Below are positions 50,795-59,772 of a stretch of DNA of 64,000 nt, piece after piece. This DNA comes from JAHFUA01 sp963733935 (GTDB lineage: Bacteria; Acidobacteriota; Terriglobia; Terriglobales; Acidobacteriaceae), in the NCBI GenBank assembly GCA_963733935.1, contig CAVTEQ010000005.1, forward strand, positions 310,001-374,000, in the 5' to 3' direction. Both the position numbers and the translations under genes were made by a program. Position 1 is the first letter of the stretch. Each line of letters starts with the position of its first letter. The notes under the pieces are model-generated. The model was not told where the DNA came from and did not search any database. It worked only from the letters and a program-made list of their open reading frames with translations.

Positions 50795-51732
50795 CTGCCG
50801 AAGCTCAGCCTGCGATTTCTCTGCAATCGCTCACCAAGAGTTTCCCCGGCGTGCGCGCGGTTGATGGCCTGAGCTTTGCGGTGAGCGCAGGCGAAATTTT
50901 CGGACTCGTTGGCCCGGATGGCGCTGGCAAGACCACCACGCTGCGTATGCTCGCCGGCGTGCTGACGCCCGACGCGGGAACCGCGCTGGTCGCGGGATTC
51001 GACGTGACCCGCGATCCCGAGGCGGTAAAACGCCACATCAGCTACATGCCGCAGCGCTTCGGCCTCTATGACGATCTCACGGTGGATGAGAACATCCGCT
51101 TCTATGCCGACCTGTTCGGCGTCTCCGCGGCGGATCGCGAGCGGCATGCTGCGCGTCTGCTCGCCGCTGCCGGCATGAGCGAGTTCCGCGCGCGCCTGGC
51201 AGGCAAACTCTCCGGCGGGATGAAGCAGAAGCTCGGCCTGGTGTGCGCGCTGGTGCACACCCCCAAGGTGATTCTGCTGGATGAGCCGACCACCGGCGTG
51301 GATCCGGTCTCGCGCCGCGATTTCTGGCGCATCCTTTATTCCCTGCTCGCCGAGGATGTTGCCATCCTCACCTCGACCGCCTACCTCGACGAGGCCGAGC
51401 GTTGCCATCGTGTCGCCCTGATGCATCAGGGGCGGCTGCTGTTCTGCGACACGCCGGCGGCGCTGAAGGAGCGCCTGCGCGGCGCAGTGCTCGCTGTTCG
51501 CTCGTCGGAACCGCGCGCGGTGCGGGACCAGTTGCAGGGCGCGCCCGGAATCTCCAGCCTGGTGATGACTGGCGACGGCGTACACCTGGTAGTGGACGAT
51601 GCCGCGAAGCGGGCGCCGGAGCTGCGCGGGCGCCTAGTGGCATCGAAGACTAGTTTTGAGAGCATCGAGCCGGTCGCAGCGTCGATTGAAGACCTGTTCG
51701 TCGACGCGGTCACGGGAGGCCGGGCTGCGTGA
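50791..51732 (+). CDS. ABC transporter ATP-binding protein (first of two)
   Basis: This 313-residue ATPase has Walker A GPDGAGKTT (41-49), signature LSGGMKQKLG, and Walker B VILLDEPTTGVD. It carries a C-terminal extra domain (about 230-313) typical of exporters of the ABC-2 type. The start is GTG at 50791. Together with the next ATPase and the two permeases it builds a YbhFSR-like drug exporter. Confidence 0.91.
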   Translation: MTAEAQPAISLQSLTKSFPGVRAVDGLSFAVSAGEIFGLVGPDGAGKTTTLRMLAGVLTPDAGTALVAGFDVTRDPEAVKRHISYMPQRFGLYDDLTVDENIRFYADLFGVSAADRERHAARLLAAAGMSEFRARLAGKLSGGMKQKLGLVCALVHTPKVILLDEPTTGVDPVSRRDFWRILYSLLAEDVAILTSTAYLDEAERCHRVALMHQGRLLFCDTPAALKERLRGAVLAVRSSEPRAVRDQLQGAPGISSLVMTGDGVHLVVDDAAKRAPELRGRLVASKTSFESIEPVAASIEDLFVDAVTGGRAA

Positions 51733-52674
51733 ATGGCAATGGCCATTCCGTCGTGGTTCGTGAGCTGGTCAAGAAATTCGGGGACTTCACCGCCGTTGAC
51801 CACATCAACCTGGAAACCAGTCGCGGCGAGGTCTTCGGATTTCTCGGACCGAATGGCGCGGGCAAGTCAACGACCATCCGCATTTTGTGCGGCTTGCTGC
51901 GGCCCACGTCGGGGAGCGCGACGGTCGCGGGATATCGACGTTGCGCAGCAGCCGGAAGCGGTGCGGCAACACATCGGCTACATGTCGCAGAAGTTTTCTT
52001 TGTATGACGACCTGCGGGTCATCGAAAACCTGCGCTTCTTTGCCGGCCTCTACAACGTGCCGCCCGCGATGGCGGAGAAGCGGATCGGCTGGGCGCTGGA
52101 GATGGCAGGCCTGAGCGGCCAGCAGCGTCTGCTTACCGGCACGCTGCCCGGAGGATGGAAACAGCGGCTGGCGCTGGGATGCGCCGTGCTGCATCAGCCT
52201 CCCATCGTGTTTCTCGACGAGCCCACTTCAGGCGTCGACCCGATCTCGCGGCGGCAGTTCTGGGAGCTGATTCACCACATGGCGGGCGAAGGCGTGACGG
52301 TGTTCGTGACCACGCACTACATGGAGGAAGCGGAGTACTGCAACCGGCTGGCGCTGATCGAGCGCGGACGCATCGTGGCGCTGGGTACGCCCAGCGAGCT
52401 CAAGCAGCGGTCGATGAAGGGCGAACTGCTGCTGGTGGAGTGCGCGCCGCTGGGACGCGCGGTGGAGCTGGCGCAGCAGGCGCCGGGCGTGCTGGATGCG
52501 GCCGTCTTTGGCAACGCGCTGCACCTGGTGGTCGAGAAGGCGGACACCGCGATTCCTGCTCTGCGCGAGTATCTCAGCCAGCGCGGCGTCACGGTCACTA
52601 CGATCGAGCCGATCCGGCCCACGCTCGAAGACGTCTTCGTCTCGCTCACCGCGGGACACAAGGAGCCGGCATGA
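51729..52674 (+). pseudogene. ABC transporter ATP-binding protein (second), frameshifted
   Basis: The N-terminal part in the first frame (GTG 51729, VVRELVKKFGDFTAVDHINL, Walker A GPNGAGKST) runs to VAGY. The rest continues in another frame as DVAQQPEAVRQHIGYMSQKF through Walker B VFLDEPTSGVD to the stop at 52674. One extra base near 51929-51941 explains the break; corrected it would be about 315 residues. The signature is unusual: LPGGWKQRL in place of LSGGMKQRL. If the frameshift is real the exporter would lack an ATPase half. Confidence 0.85.
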
Positions 52675-53804
52675 GCTGGCGGCGGATGGTCGCGGTGGCG
52701 CGCAAGGAGCTGATCCAAATTCGGCGCGACTCGCGCAGCCTGGGCATCGTGCTGGTAATGCCGGTGGCGATGATGCTGCTGTTCGGCTACGGCGTCTCGC
52801 TCGACATGAAGCACATTCCCGTCTGCGTCTTCGACCGCGAGGGCAGCCAGCAAAGCCAGGACCTGCTGAAGCGCTTCCAGTCTTCCGAATACTTCGAAGT
52901 GGTGGGCGCGGTGGACAACTATCCCGCGCTGGTGAAGGCCATCGATTCCGGCCAGGCGCGCATCGGGCTGGTGGTCCCGTACGATTTCTCGGAGCGGCTG
53001 CGGACCGGCGAGACGGCCAAGGTGCAGGCGATCGTCGACGCCACCGACGACAACACCGCCAACCTCGCGCTCGGCTATACCGACGCCGTGGTGCGTGGCT
53101 TCTCCCAGCACGTGCAACTGGACTGGCTGCGGCAGCAGGGGCGTGTGGAGCCCAAACCGCCGATCTCCGTGGACGCGCGCACCTGGTTCAACGAGGACCT
53201 GGAGAGCAAAGCGTTCATCGTGCCCGGCGTGCTGGCGCTGGTGATGGCGGTAATCGGCGCGTTTCTCACCTCGCTCACCATCGCACGCGAGTGGGAGCGC
53301 GGCAGCATGGAACAACTGATCTCCACTCCGGTCACGCCGCTGGAGATCATGCTGGGCAAGCTGGCGCCATATTTCGTCATCGGCATGCTGAACACGGGGA
53401 TGTGCGCCGCCATTGGCATCTGGTGGTTCGAGGTCCCCTTTCGCGGAAGTGTCACGGCGCTGTTCGCCAGTTCGGCGCTGTTCATGATGGTGGTGCTGGG
53501 ACTGGGGTACGTCATTTCCGTAGTTGGCAAGTCGCAATTGGCGGCGAGCCAGATGGCGCTGGTGGTGACCTTCCTGCCGGCATTCCTGCTCTCCGGATTC
53601 TTGTTCTCCATCGACCAGATGCCGGCGGTGATCCGCGCGCTTACACATGTGATTCCGGCGCGCTATTACGTAACCATTCTGAAAGACGTTTTCCTGAAGG
53701 GCTCCGGACTGGGCCTGCTTAAGGGCGAGCTTCTGGCGCTGGTATTGTTTGCCGCGGCGCTGATGCTGGTGGCAACGCGAGCATTCAAGAAGAAGTTGGG
53801 TTGA
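52671..53804 (+). CDS. ABC-2 type permease (YbhS/R-like), first
   Basis: This 377-residue membrane protein has one N-terminal helix (LGIVLVMPVAMMLLFGYGVSL), a large extracellular segment (about 50-175) and five C-terminal helices (about 180-375). EWERGSMEQLISTPVTPLEIMLGK is the ABC-2 motif. It pairs with the second permease to form the channel. It overlaps the frameshifted ATPase gene by four bases. Confidence 0.88.
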   Translation: MSWRRMVAVARKELIQIRRDSRSLGIVLVMPVAMMLLFGYGVSLDMKHIPVCVFDREGSQQSQDLLKRFQSSEYFEVVGAVDNYPALVKAIDSGQARIGLVVPYDFSERLRTGETAKVQAIVDATDDNTANLALGYTDAVVRGFSQHVQLDWLRQQGRVEPKPPISVDARTWFNEDLESKAFIVPGVLALVMAVIGAFLTSLTIAREWERGSMEQLISTPVTPLEIMLGKLAPYFVIGMLNTGMCAAIGIWWFEVPFRGSVTALFASSALFMMVVLGLGYVISVVGKSQLAASQMALVVTFLPAFLLSGFLFSIDQMPAVIRALTHVIPARYYVTILKDVFLKGSGLGLLKGELLALVLFAAALMLVATRAFKKKLG

Positions 53805-53812
53805 GAGGACAA

Positions 53813-54947
53813 ATGCTGAACCGGCTTCGCCAAATGCTGATCAAGGAATTCCTCCAGGTCTTCCGCGACAAGCGGGCGCTGTGGGTGCTGATCGGTCCGC
53901 CCATCATCCAGATGCTGATCTTCGGCTATGCCGCCAACTACGAGATACGGCACGTGCCCACGGCGGTCCTCGACCTCGACCACAGCCAGGAGAGCCGCGA
54001 CCTGATCGCGCGCTTCGCCGCCACGCCCTACTTCGACTTGCGCGCAGCAACTCACCAATCGCGAACAGATTCGGCAGATGATCGACCGCGGGCAGGTGGT
54101 GATCGCGCTGCAGGTCCATCCCGGTTTCGCGGCCAGGTTGCGCAAGGGCCAGACCGCGCCGCTCGAGGTGATCGTGGATGGCACCAACTCCAACACCGCG
54201 CTAATTGCGCTCGGCTACGTGAACCAGATCGCCGATGGCTTCGCGACCGATTATCAGCGCGATGCCATGCAGCGCTCGTCGCCGTTCCTTCCTGCCCGCA
54301 TGCCAGTGGTCGAACTGGAGCAGCGCCCGTGGTTCAATGCCGACCTCGAGAGCCGCTGGTTCTTCGTGCCGGGAGTGATTGGTAGCCTGCTGCAGGTGAT
54401 GGTGATCGTGCTCACCGCCTTTGCGGTGGTGCGCGAGCGCGAGATCGGGACGCTGGAGCAGATCATGGTCACGCCCATCCGGCCGCGCGAATTCATCCTG
54501 GGCAAGACCCTGCCGTTCTTCCTGATCGGCCTGTTCGATGCGGCCATGATCGGCACCGTGGGCACGCTGTGGTTTCACGTTCCGTTCCGCGGCAGCCTGG
54601 CCGTGCTGGCGCTGGGTATGGTGCTGTTTCTGCTGTGCATGCTGGGGATCGGGCTGCTGATCTCCACGGTTTCCGCCACGCAACAGCAGGCCATGGTGAC
54701 CGGCTTCTTCTTCATCATGCCGGCCATTACATTTTCCGGCTTCGGATTTCCCATCGCCAGCATGCCGCGCGTGGTGCAGTGGCTGACGTACGCGGACCCT
54801 CTGCGCTATCTGCTGATCGTTCTGCGCGGCACCTACTTGAAGGGCGTTGGCCTGGATGTGCTGTGGCCGCAGATGGTCGCCATGGCCGGGCTGGGAACCG
54901 CCCTGATGACGCTCAGTGTGCTAAGGTTCCGCAAGTCGCTCGACTAG
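53813..54947 (+). pseudogene. ABC-2 type permease, second, frameshifted
   Basis: The first frame gives MLNRLRQMLIKEFLQVFRDK to ATPYFDLRA and is lost near 54031-54055. The other frame continues with QLTNREQIRQMIDRGQVVIALQVHPGF to the stop at 54947, with EIGTLEQIMVTPIRPREFILGKTL. Joined, this is a normal-length ABC-2 permease of about 377 residues. A GAGAGGA ribosome site stands before ATG 53813; a TTG at 53801 is an alternative. A one-base shift is the simplest explanation. Confidence 0.86.
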
Positions 54948-54961
54948 AATATTGCCGCCGC

Positions 54962-56119
54962 ATGGAAACAGCAGATGTGGTCATCGTCGGCGGAGGCATC
55001 GTCGGCTCCAGCATCGCCTACCACCTGACTGAGTCAGGATGCACCAACGTACTCGTAATCGAGCGCGAAACCCACCAAGGTAAGGGCTCCACCGGAAAGA
55101 GCATGGGCGGAGTGCGGGCGCAGTTCGCGACTCCCGTCAACATTCAGATGTCGCTGTATTCCATTCCTTTTTATGCCGGCTTCGACGAGCGGCTCGGACA
55201 TCCCGCCGGCTATAAACCGCAGGGATATCTCTTCGTCGCCACCAGCGAGCGGCATCTCGGATATCTGCGTACCAACCAGGAGAAACAGAAAGCGCTCGGC
55301 CTCAAGACGGCACGCATGGTGAGCGCCGACGGGATCCGCAGCATGTTTCCGCAACTGCGCTCGGATGACGTTGTGGGCGGCAGCTTTTGCTCAACCGACG
55401 GCTTCGTCGATCCCTACAGCGCGATGGTCGGATTCATGGCACGCGCTGCGGAGTCAGGCGCGCGGCTGTGGCGCGATGCCGAAGTAACGGCCATCAACCG
55501 CGACGGGCAAGGCATCACCGGCGTTGAGACCACGCGCGGGCCGGTCGCCACGCGGACGGTCGTCAATGCTGCCGGGCCGTGGGCGGCGCAAGTCGCAAAG
55601 CTTGCCGGCGTGGACTTGCCGGTCGAGCCGCTGCGGCGCATGCTGGTTCCCACCGAACCGTTCGACCAGTTCCCGCACTCGGCGCCCATGATCATCGACA
55701 TGTCCAACGGCTTCCACTTTCGCCCGGAGTCGCTGGGCTTTCTGCTGGCGTGGAACGATCCCGAAGAAACGCCGGGCTTCAAGACCGACTTCGAGCCAGG
55801 ATTCATCGAGAAAGTGCTGACGCGCGCCGCCGCCCGCGTGCCCTGCTTTGAGAATCTGGCGGTCAACCCCAAGCGCGCCTGGGCCGGCCTGTACGAAATG
55901 ACCCCCGACCACCATCCCATCCTGGGCGCGGTGCCCGAGGCGCCTGGATTCTTCCTCGCCAACGGCTTCAGCGGGCACGGCGTCATGCACGCGCCCGCGA
56001 CGGGCAAGATTCTCTCCGACCTGATCCTGCATCAGAAGTGCGACCTGGTCGATACCAGCCTGCTCGCACTCGCACGCTTTCGCGAAGGCCGACTGATCGA
56101 GGAAACGGCGGTGCTGTGA
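54962..56119 (+). CDS. FAD-dependent oxidoreductase (DAO family)
   Basis: This 385-residue flavoprotein opens VVIVGGGIVGSSIAYHL (FAD Rossmann loop). It has GSTGKSMGGVRAQF, characteristic of sarcosine/dimethylglycine-type oxidoreductases, and a C-terminal MTPDHHPILGAVPEAPGFFLANGFSGHG. It likely oxidises an N-substituted amino acid. It follows the ABC exporter by 14 bases and may be in that operon. It is distinct from the 21844-22998 homologue. Confidence 0.87.
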   Translation: METADVVIVGGGIVGSSIAYHLTESGCTNVLVIERETHQGKGSTGKSMGGVRAQFATPVNIQMSLYSIPFYAGFDERLGHPAGYKPQGYLFVATSERHLGYLRTNQEKQKALGLKTARMVSADGIRSMFPQLRSDDVVGGSFCSTDGFVDPYSAMVGFMARAAESGARLWRDAEVTAINRDGQGITGVETTRGPVATRTVVNAAGPWAAQVAKLAGVDLPVEPLRRMLVPTEPFDQFPHSAPMIIDMSNGFHFRPESLGFLLAWNDPEETPGFKTDFEPGFIEKVLTRAAARVPCFENLAVNPKRAWAGLYEMTPDHHPILGAVPEAPGFFLANGFSGHGVMHAPATGKILSDLILHQKCDLVDTSLLALARFREGRLIEETAVL

Positions 56120-56145
56120 CTGGCTGTTCGGTGATCGCACCGATT

Positions 56146-56284
56146 GGGTGGAGCAGGGCTTCAGCCCTGCATTAATCGCGCGCTTGTGCCGCTCGGCTTT
56201 AGCCGCTGAGGGGTCTTTCCTCAGGGGCTGAAGCCCGGAGTCCAAAGGGCCGTGTCAATGCAGGCCTGAAGGCCTGCTCCACCC
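56146..56284. repeat. Nested inverted repeat of the GGTGGAGCAGG family, complete copy
   Basis: 28-bp terminal arms (56146-56173 and 56257-56284) match at 26 of 28 positions; each begins GGGTGGAGCAGG or ends CCTGCTCCACCC. Inside, GGCTTTAGCC and a second set (CTGAGGGG / CCTCAGGGGCTGAAGCC) form an inner hairpin. Confidence 0.88.
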
Positions 56285-56306
56285 GGCTGAATATACTGGT
56301 CCTGAG

Positions 56307-56666
56307 ATGTCCACGCTGAGCGCAATCCTCCACCAGCTTTGTCCGCGCTGCCGTATGGGAAAAATCTTCCGCGGCTCGCTTCTTCGCGGCTTTCCGAAGA
56401 TGCACGAGCGCTGCCCGATCTGTGATCTCAAGTTCGAGCGCGAGGAAGGATACTTCCTGGGCGCAATGTACATCAGCTACGGCATCGGCGTGGTGATGAT
56501 CTGCGCATTCGCAGCCGGGCTCTGGCTGCTAACCAGGTGGTCGCTGCAGAAAGTTGTGCTGTTGGGCATACTGATATTTGTCCCCTTCGCGCCCGGCATC
56601 ACGCTGTTCTCGCGCGTGTTGTGGATCTATCTGGACCGGTCGGTCGATCCGGAGAAAGGTCAATAG
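56307..56666 (+). CDS. DUF983 family protein
   Basis: This 119-residue protein has a Cys-rich N-terminal motif (CPRCRMGKIFRG, CPICDLKFEREEGYFLGAMYI) and two transmembrane helices (about 55-75 and 83-105). The family is widespread in Alphaproteobacteria and Acidobacteriota with unknown function. It follows the repeat element with no other gene linked. Confidence 0.86.
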   Translation: MSTLSAILHQLCPRCRMGKIFRGSLLRGFPKMHERCPICDLKFEREEGYFLGAMYISYGIGVVMICAFAAGLWLLTRWSLQKVVLLGILIFVPFAPGITLFSRVLWIYLDRSVDPEKGQ

Positions 56667-56676
56667 TCAGACCGGC

Positions 56677-57096
56677 TCACGCCTCAGGCCGCAAGTGCAG
56701 AAGCTGCGCCCGCTCATGGAAACCAATCTCAAATGCGGCAAAGATGACGCTGCGTCCCAGGATGTTGCGAGGCACCCGCGCTGCGAAAAAGCCGATTTGC
56801 CCGGCAAAGCGCGGACCTGCGACTACCAGCTGAATCTCCAGGTCAAAAAGGTAAATCTCAAAAGGGCCGCCAAAGGTTCTGATTACTTCACGGTTTCCCG
56901 CCCTCACGTCGTCAATTCCAATCAACTCTGCATACTCCGGGCTGAAGACCGTATATGGCGAGCCGGAATCGAAGATCCCCACCGCAGTAATGGCTAATCC
57001 GCCATGGTAAAGGCGTACCTCGACCGCGGGCTGTACCCCTCCCATATTGGGCACTGCCCTGTAAGGAAGTGACACCGGATAATCGACAATCGGCAT
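56677..57096 (-). CDS. Retropepsin-like aspartic protease domain protein
   Basis: This 139-residue protein has the clan AA signature GIFDSGSPYTVFSP (D-S/T-G) in a small single-domain pepsin fold; retroviral-type proteases dimerise to be active. It lies one base after the stop of the XRE-DUF5678 gene on the same strand, so the pair is co-translated. The ATG at 57096 is chosen over the longer frame into the XRE gene. Substrate unknown. Confidence 0.78.
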   Translation of the reverse strand: MPIVDYPVSLPYRAVPNMGGVQPAVEVRLYHGGLAITAVGIFDSGSPYTVFSPEYAELIGIDDVRAGNREVIRTFGGPFEIYLFDLEIQLVVAGPRFAGQIGFFAARVPRNILGRSVIFAAFEIGFHERAQLLHLRPEA

Positions 57097-57097
57097 C

Positions 57098-57577
57098 CTA
57101 GATCGCCACGAACGAGGACTCCTCGTCGGTGGGTACGTAATATACGAACGGCGAATATATTTGCTGATCTTTAACCACACTACGTATGACTGCGAAGTCA
57201 GGGCTATGCACCAACAGATGGCACCCTTGAATCAGTAGCCATTCGCCTTTGTGGCGACCGAGTTCTTGGGCATTTTGCACCAGCCAATCCATCTCGACCG
57301 ATTCTGCGTTGATGGTTGTAGCGGGCGTTTCCTTCGGCGAACCCGCCTGCTGCCTCGGCTCGCGTTTCGCGTTCTGCTCCTGGTATGCGGTGAGGCTTGC
57401 CAGTCCCAGCTTGCTCAGCACCTTGTGACCCGGATCGCGCTTGCCAGCGTAAATGTCTGACAGGAAGGGTTCGGAAATGCCGAGCTCGGCCGCAAACGCC
57501 TTCTGCGTACGGCGTCCCTGCCGCTTACGCATCCGTGCAATCAACTTCTCTCGGCTTAGCAGCTTGGCCGGGGGCAT
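57098..57577 (-). CDS. XRE-family HTH protein with a DUF5678-like C-terminus
   Basis: This 159-residue protein opens with an XRE helix-turn-helix (about 8-60, QKAFAAELGISEPFLSDIYAGKRDPG). A linker follows, then a DUF5678-like domain (about 95-155: WLVQNAQELGRHKGEWLLIQG and YSPFVYYVPTDEESS). A perfect 26-bp palindrome lies eight bases upstream and probably serves as its own operator. The aspartic protease gene directly follows. Confidence 0.83.
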   Translation of the reverse strand: MPPAKLLSREKLIARMRKRQGRRTQKAFAAELGISEPFLSDIYAGKRDPGHKVLSKLGLASLTAYQEQNAKREPRQQAGSPKETPATTINAESVEMDWLVQNAQELGRHKGEWLLIQGCHLLVHSPDFAVIRSVVKDQQIYSPFVYYVPTDEESSFVAI

Positions 57578-57584
57578 CGTTGTT

Positions 57585-57610
57585 ATATATTAGCTAATTA
57601 GCTAATATAT
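57585..57610. promoter_or_regulatory. Perfect 26-bp palindrome upstream of the XRE gene
   Basis: The half-site ATATATTAGCTAA (57585-57597) is followed directly by its reverse complement (57598-57610). It sits between the divergent XRE and murJ starts; the obvious candidate binder is the XRE protein. Confidence 0.82.
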
Positions 57611-57691
57611 TGTCAAGAGTGCGCGTGGGACGCCTGTCACATCGGTCACGCCATGGCGCATCGTCAACCCCCGTGTAGAATCGCGCTATTG

Positions 57692-59305
57692 ATGTCTTCC
57701 CCCGCAACGAACTCCACGACGAGGCCGACCCCGCCGAGCAAGACGAAGCGCTTTGCCTTTCTGGTGGCTGCCGGCATCTTCCTGAGCCGAGTGGCGGGAT
57801 TGATCCGTGACCGCGTCTTCGCCCACTACTTCGGCAACTCGGACGCAGCCGATGCCTTCAAAGCCGCTCTGCGGATTCCTAATTTCCTGCAGAACCTGTT
57901 TGGCGAGGGCGTGCTCTCGGCGTCGTTCATTCCCGTCTATGCGAAGTTGCTGGCGAGCCGGGACGATGAAGAAGCGCGGCGCACCGCGGGCGCGGTTGCG
58001 GCCCTCCTGGCGCTCAGCACTTCGCTTCTGGTTCTGCTGGGCGTGCTGGCGACTCCCTACCTGATCGATCTGATCGCTCCCGGCTTCTCTGGCGAGAAGC
58101 GCGAGGTCACGATCCGGTTGGTGCGGGTCCTGTTTCCCGGGGTGGGATTGCTGGTCTTCTCCGCCTGGTGCCTGGGGATCCTGAACAGTCACGGCCGCTT
58201 CTTTCTCTCCTACACCGCGCCGGTCATCTGGAATGCGGCGATGATCGCCACCATGTGGGGATTCGGCCGCCGCTACGCGCAATATCCGCTGGCGGAAGTT
58301 CTGGCCTGGGGATCGGTGGTGGGCAGCGGTCTTCAGGTAGCCGTGCAGTTGCCGGTGGTGCTGCGGCTGCTGAAAGGTTTGCATCTTTCGCTGCGTTATC
58401 AGACAGAAAACGTAAGGACCGTAGTGCGCAACTTCGCTCCGGTGTTTGTCGGCCGCGGAGTGGTGCAGATCAGCGCCTACGTGGACGCCCTGCTCGCGAG
58501 CCTGCTGCCCACGGGCGCGGTCTCCGCGCTGGCCTATGCGCAGACGCTTTACACCCTTCCCGTGAGCCTGTTTGGGATGTCGGTTTCGGCGGCCGAACTG
58601 CCGCAGATGTCGGGCGCGCTGGGAAGTGAAGAAGAGGTAGCCAGCATTCTGCGCCGGCGGCTGGATTCCGGTCTCCGTCAGATTGCGTTCTTTGTGCTGC
58701 CGTCGGCGGTGGCGTTTCTGGTGCTGGGAGACGTGATTGTCGCCGCGATTTATCAGACCGGCCGATTCATGCGCGCTGACGTTCTCTACGTCTGGGGAAT
58801 TCTGGCCGGATCGACCGTCGGCCTGCTTTCATCGACCCTCAGCCGCCTTTATTCCTCGACTTACTATGCGCTGCGTGATACCCGCACTCCGCTTCGGTTC
58901 GCCATCATACGAGTCGTTCTGACTACGGGTCTGGGATATCTGTGCGCGATTCCTCTGCCGCGGGCATTGGGCATCGAGATGCGATGGGGCGTGGCCGGCC
59001 TGACAATCTCAGCGGGCGTAGCCTCGTGGATAGAATTCGTGCTCTTGCGGCGGGCCTTGAATCGCCGCATCGGGCGAACCGGGCTGCCGGCGCAGCATCT
59101 GGCCAAACTGTGGATCGCGGCGATCGTCGCGGCGCTGCTGGCTTGGGCGATCCGGCACTTCTGGGGACACCACTCGCCGGTCATCCTCGCGGCGATGGTC
59201 CTGGGACCGTATGGAATGATCTACTTCGGCGCCGCTCACGTTCTCGGCGTGGACGAGGCGGCTGCGCTGTTCGGAAGAGCGCTGGGAATTGTGCGGCGGA
59301 GATAA
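57692..59305 (+). CDS. murJ: Lipid II flippase MurJ (MviN)
   Basis: This 537-residue membrane protein with about 14 helices moves lipid-linked peptidoglycan precursor across the inner membrane. FLSRVAGLIRDRVFAHYFG, ADAFKAALRIPNFLQNLFGEG and SVSAAELPQMSG match MurJ, including the conserved Arg/Asp residues of the central cavity. The ATG at 57692 follows a 13-residue unrelated leader in the longer frame. It is divergent from the XRE gene. Confidence 0.92.
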   Translation: MSSPATNSTTRPTPPSKTKRFAFLVAAGIFLSRVAGLIRDRVFAHYFGNSDAADAFKAALRIPNFLQNLFGEGVLSASFIPVYAKLLASRDDEEARRTAGAVAALLALSTSLLVLLGVLATPYLIDLIAPGFSGEKREVTIRLVRVLFPGVGLLVFSAWCLGILNSHGRFFLSYTAPVIWNAAMIATMWGFGRRYAQYPLAEVLAWGSVVGSGLQVAVQLPVVLRLLKGLHLSLRYQTENVRTVVRNFAPVFVGRGVVQISAYVDALLASLLPTGAVSALAYAQTLYTLPVSLFGMSVSAAELPQMSGALGSEEEVASILRRRLDSGLRQIAFFVLPSAVAFLVLGDVIVAAIYQTGRFMRADVLYVWGILAGSTVGLLSSTLSRLYSSTYYALRDTRTPLRFAIIRVVLTTGLGYLCAIPLPRALGIEMRWGVAGLTISAGVASWIEFVLLRRALNRRIGRTGLPAQHLAKLWIAAIVAALLAWAIRHFWGHHSPVILAAMVLGPYGMIYFGAAHVLGVDEAAALFGRALGIVRRR

Positions 59306-59335
59306 GTCTCGGTGCCGTAGATTCAGCCAGCGGGC

Positions 59336-59376
59336 GTCGCCGTGGGCTACGTTATGACGCGCGCTTCGCGCGCTGG
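59336..59376. repeat. Partial inverted copy of the pyrB-pyrC REP-like element
   Basis: CGCCGTGGGCTACGTT and CGCGCGCTTCGCGCGCT match the reverse complement of 41560-41600. Confidence 0.7.
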
Positions 59377-59400
59377 CAGCCTACATGATCCGTGAGGCCT

Positions 59401-59640
59401 CTACCGCCCAACGGCCGTCGGCCGATGACGGGTGCTATCCCGCACCACTCTCATCTCGCGCCAGTCATAGCCGAGCTTCCTTCCGCAGTCGAGGCAGACC
59501 ACGTAGTGGCTGGGGCCGGCATTGCCGACAGGCATCCAGTCGGCGGATTTGTAAGCAGTATCGTATTCCGCGGTAAATGGCTTGGACAGTTTGCGGTGGG
59601 AGCAAGCGATAAAGAGGATCTGAAGGACCTTTTCTAACAT
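59401..59640 (-). CDS. Small zinc-ribbon-like hypothetical protein
   Basis: This 79-residue protein has ACSHRKLSKPFT near the start and HYVVCLDCGRKLGYDWREMRVV near the end, a CxxC pattern I associate with conserved Acidobacteriota proteins. The role is unknown. No clear ribosome site. It lies between murJ and bactofilin. Confidence 0.62.
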   Translation of the reverse strand: MLEKVLQILFIACSHRKLSKPFTAEYDTAYKSADWMPVGNAGPSHYVVCLDCGRKLGYDWREMRVVRDSTRHRPTAVGR

Positions 59641-59680
59641 CACCTTGGCCGGGCGAGCCGATGCTCGCGAACATTAAGGT

Positions 59681-59713
59681 CCTCGCTCCCGCCCATGGGG
59701 CGCGGGAGCGAGG
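59681..59713 (-). terminator. Long hairpin downstream of bactofilin
   Basis: CCTCGCTCCCGC and GCGGGAGCGAGG form a perfect 12-bp stem with a 9-base loop, about 60 bases after the bactofilin stop. No T run, so it may be a factor-dependent or mRNA-end structure. Confidence 0.5.
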
Positions 59714-59772
59714 GAACTGGTAGTACACCCGTGCTTTCGCCGCGGGCGTGGCGCTCGACCCGTACCTTCTTA

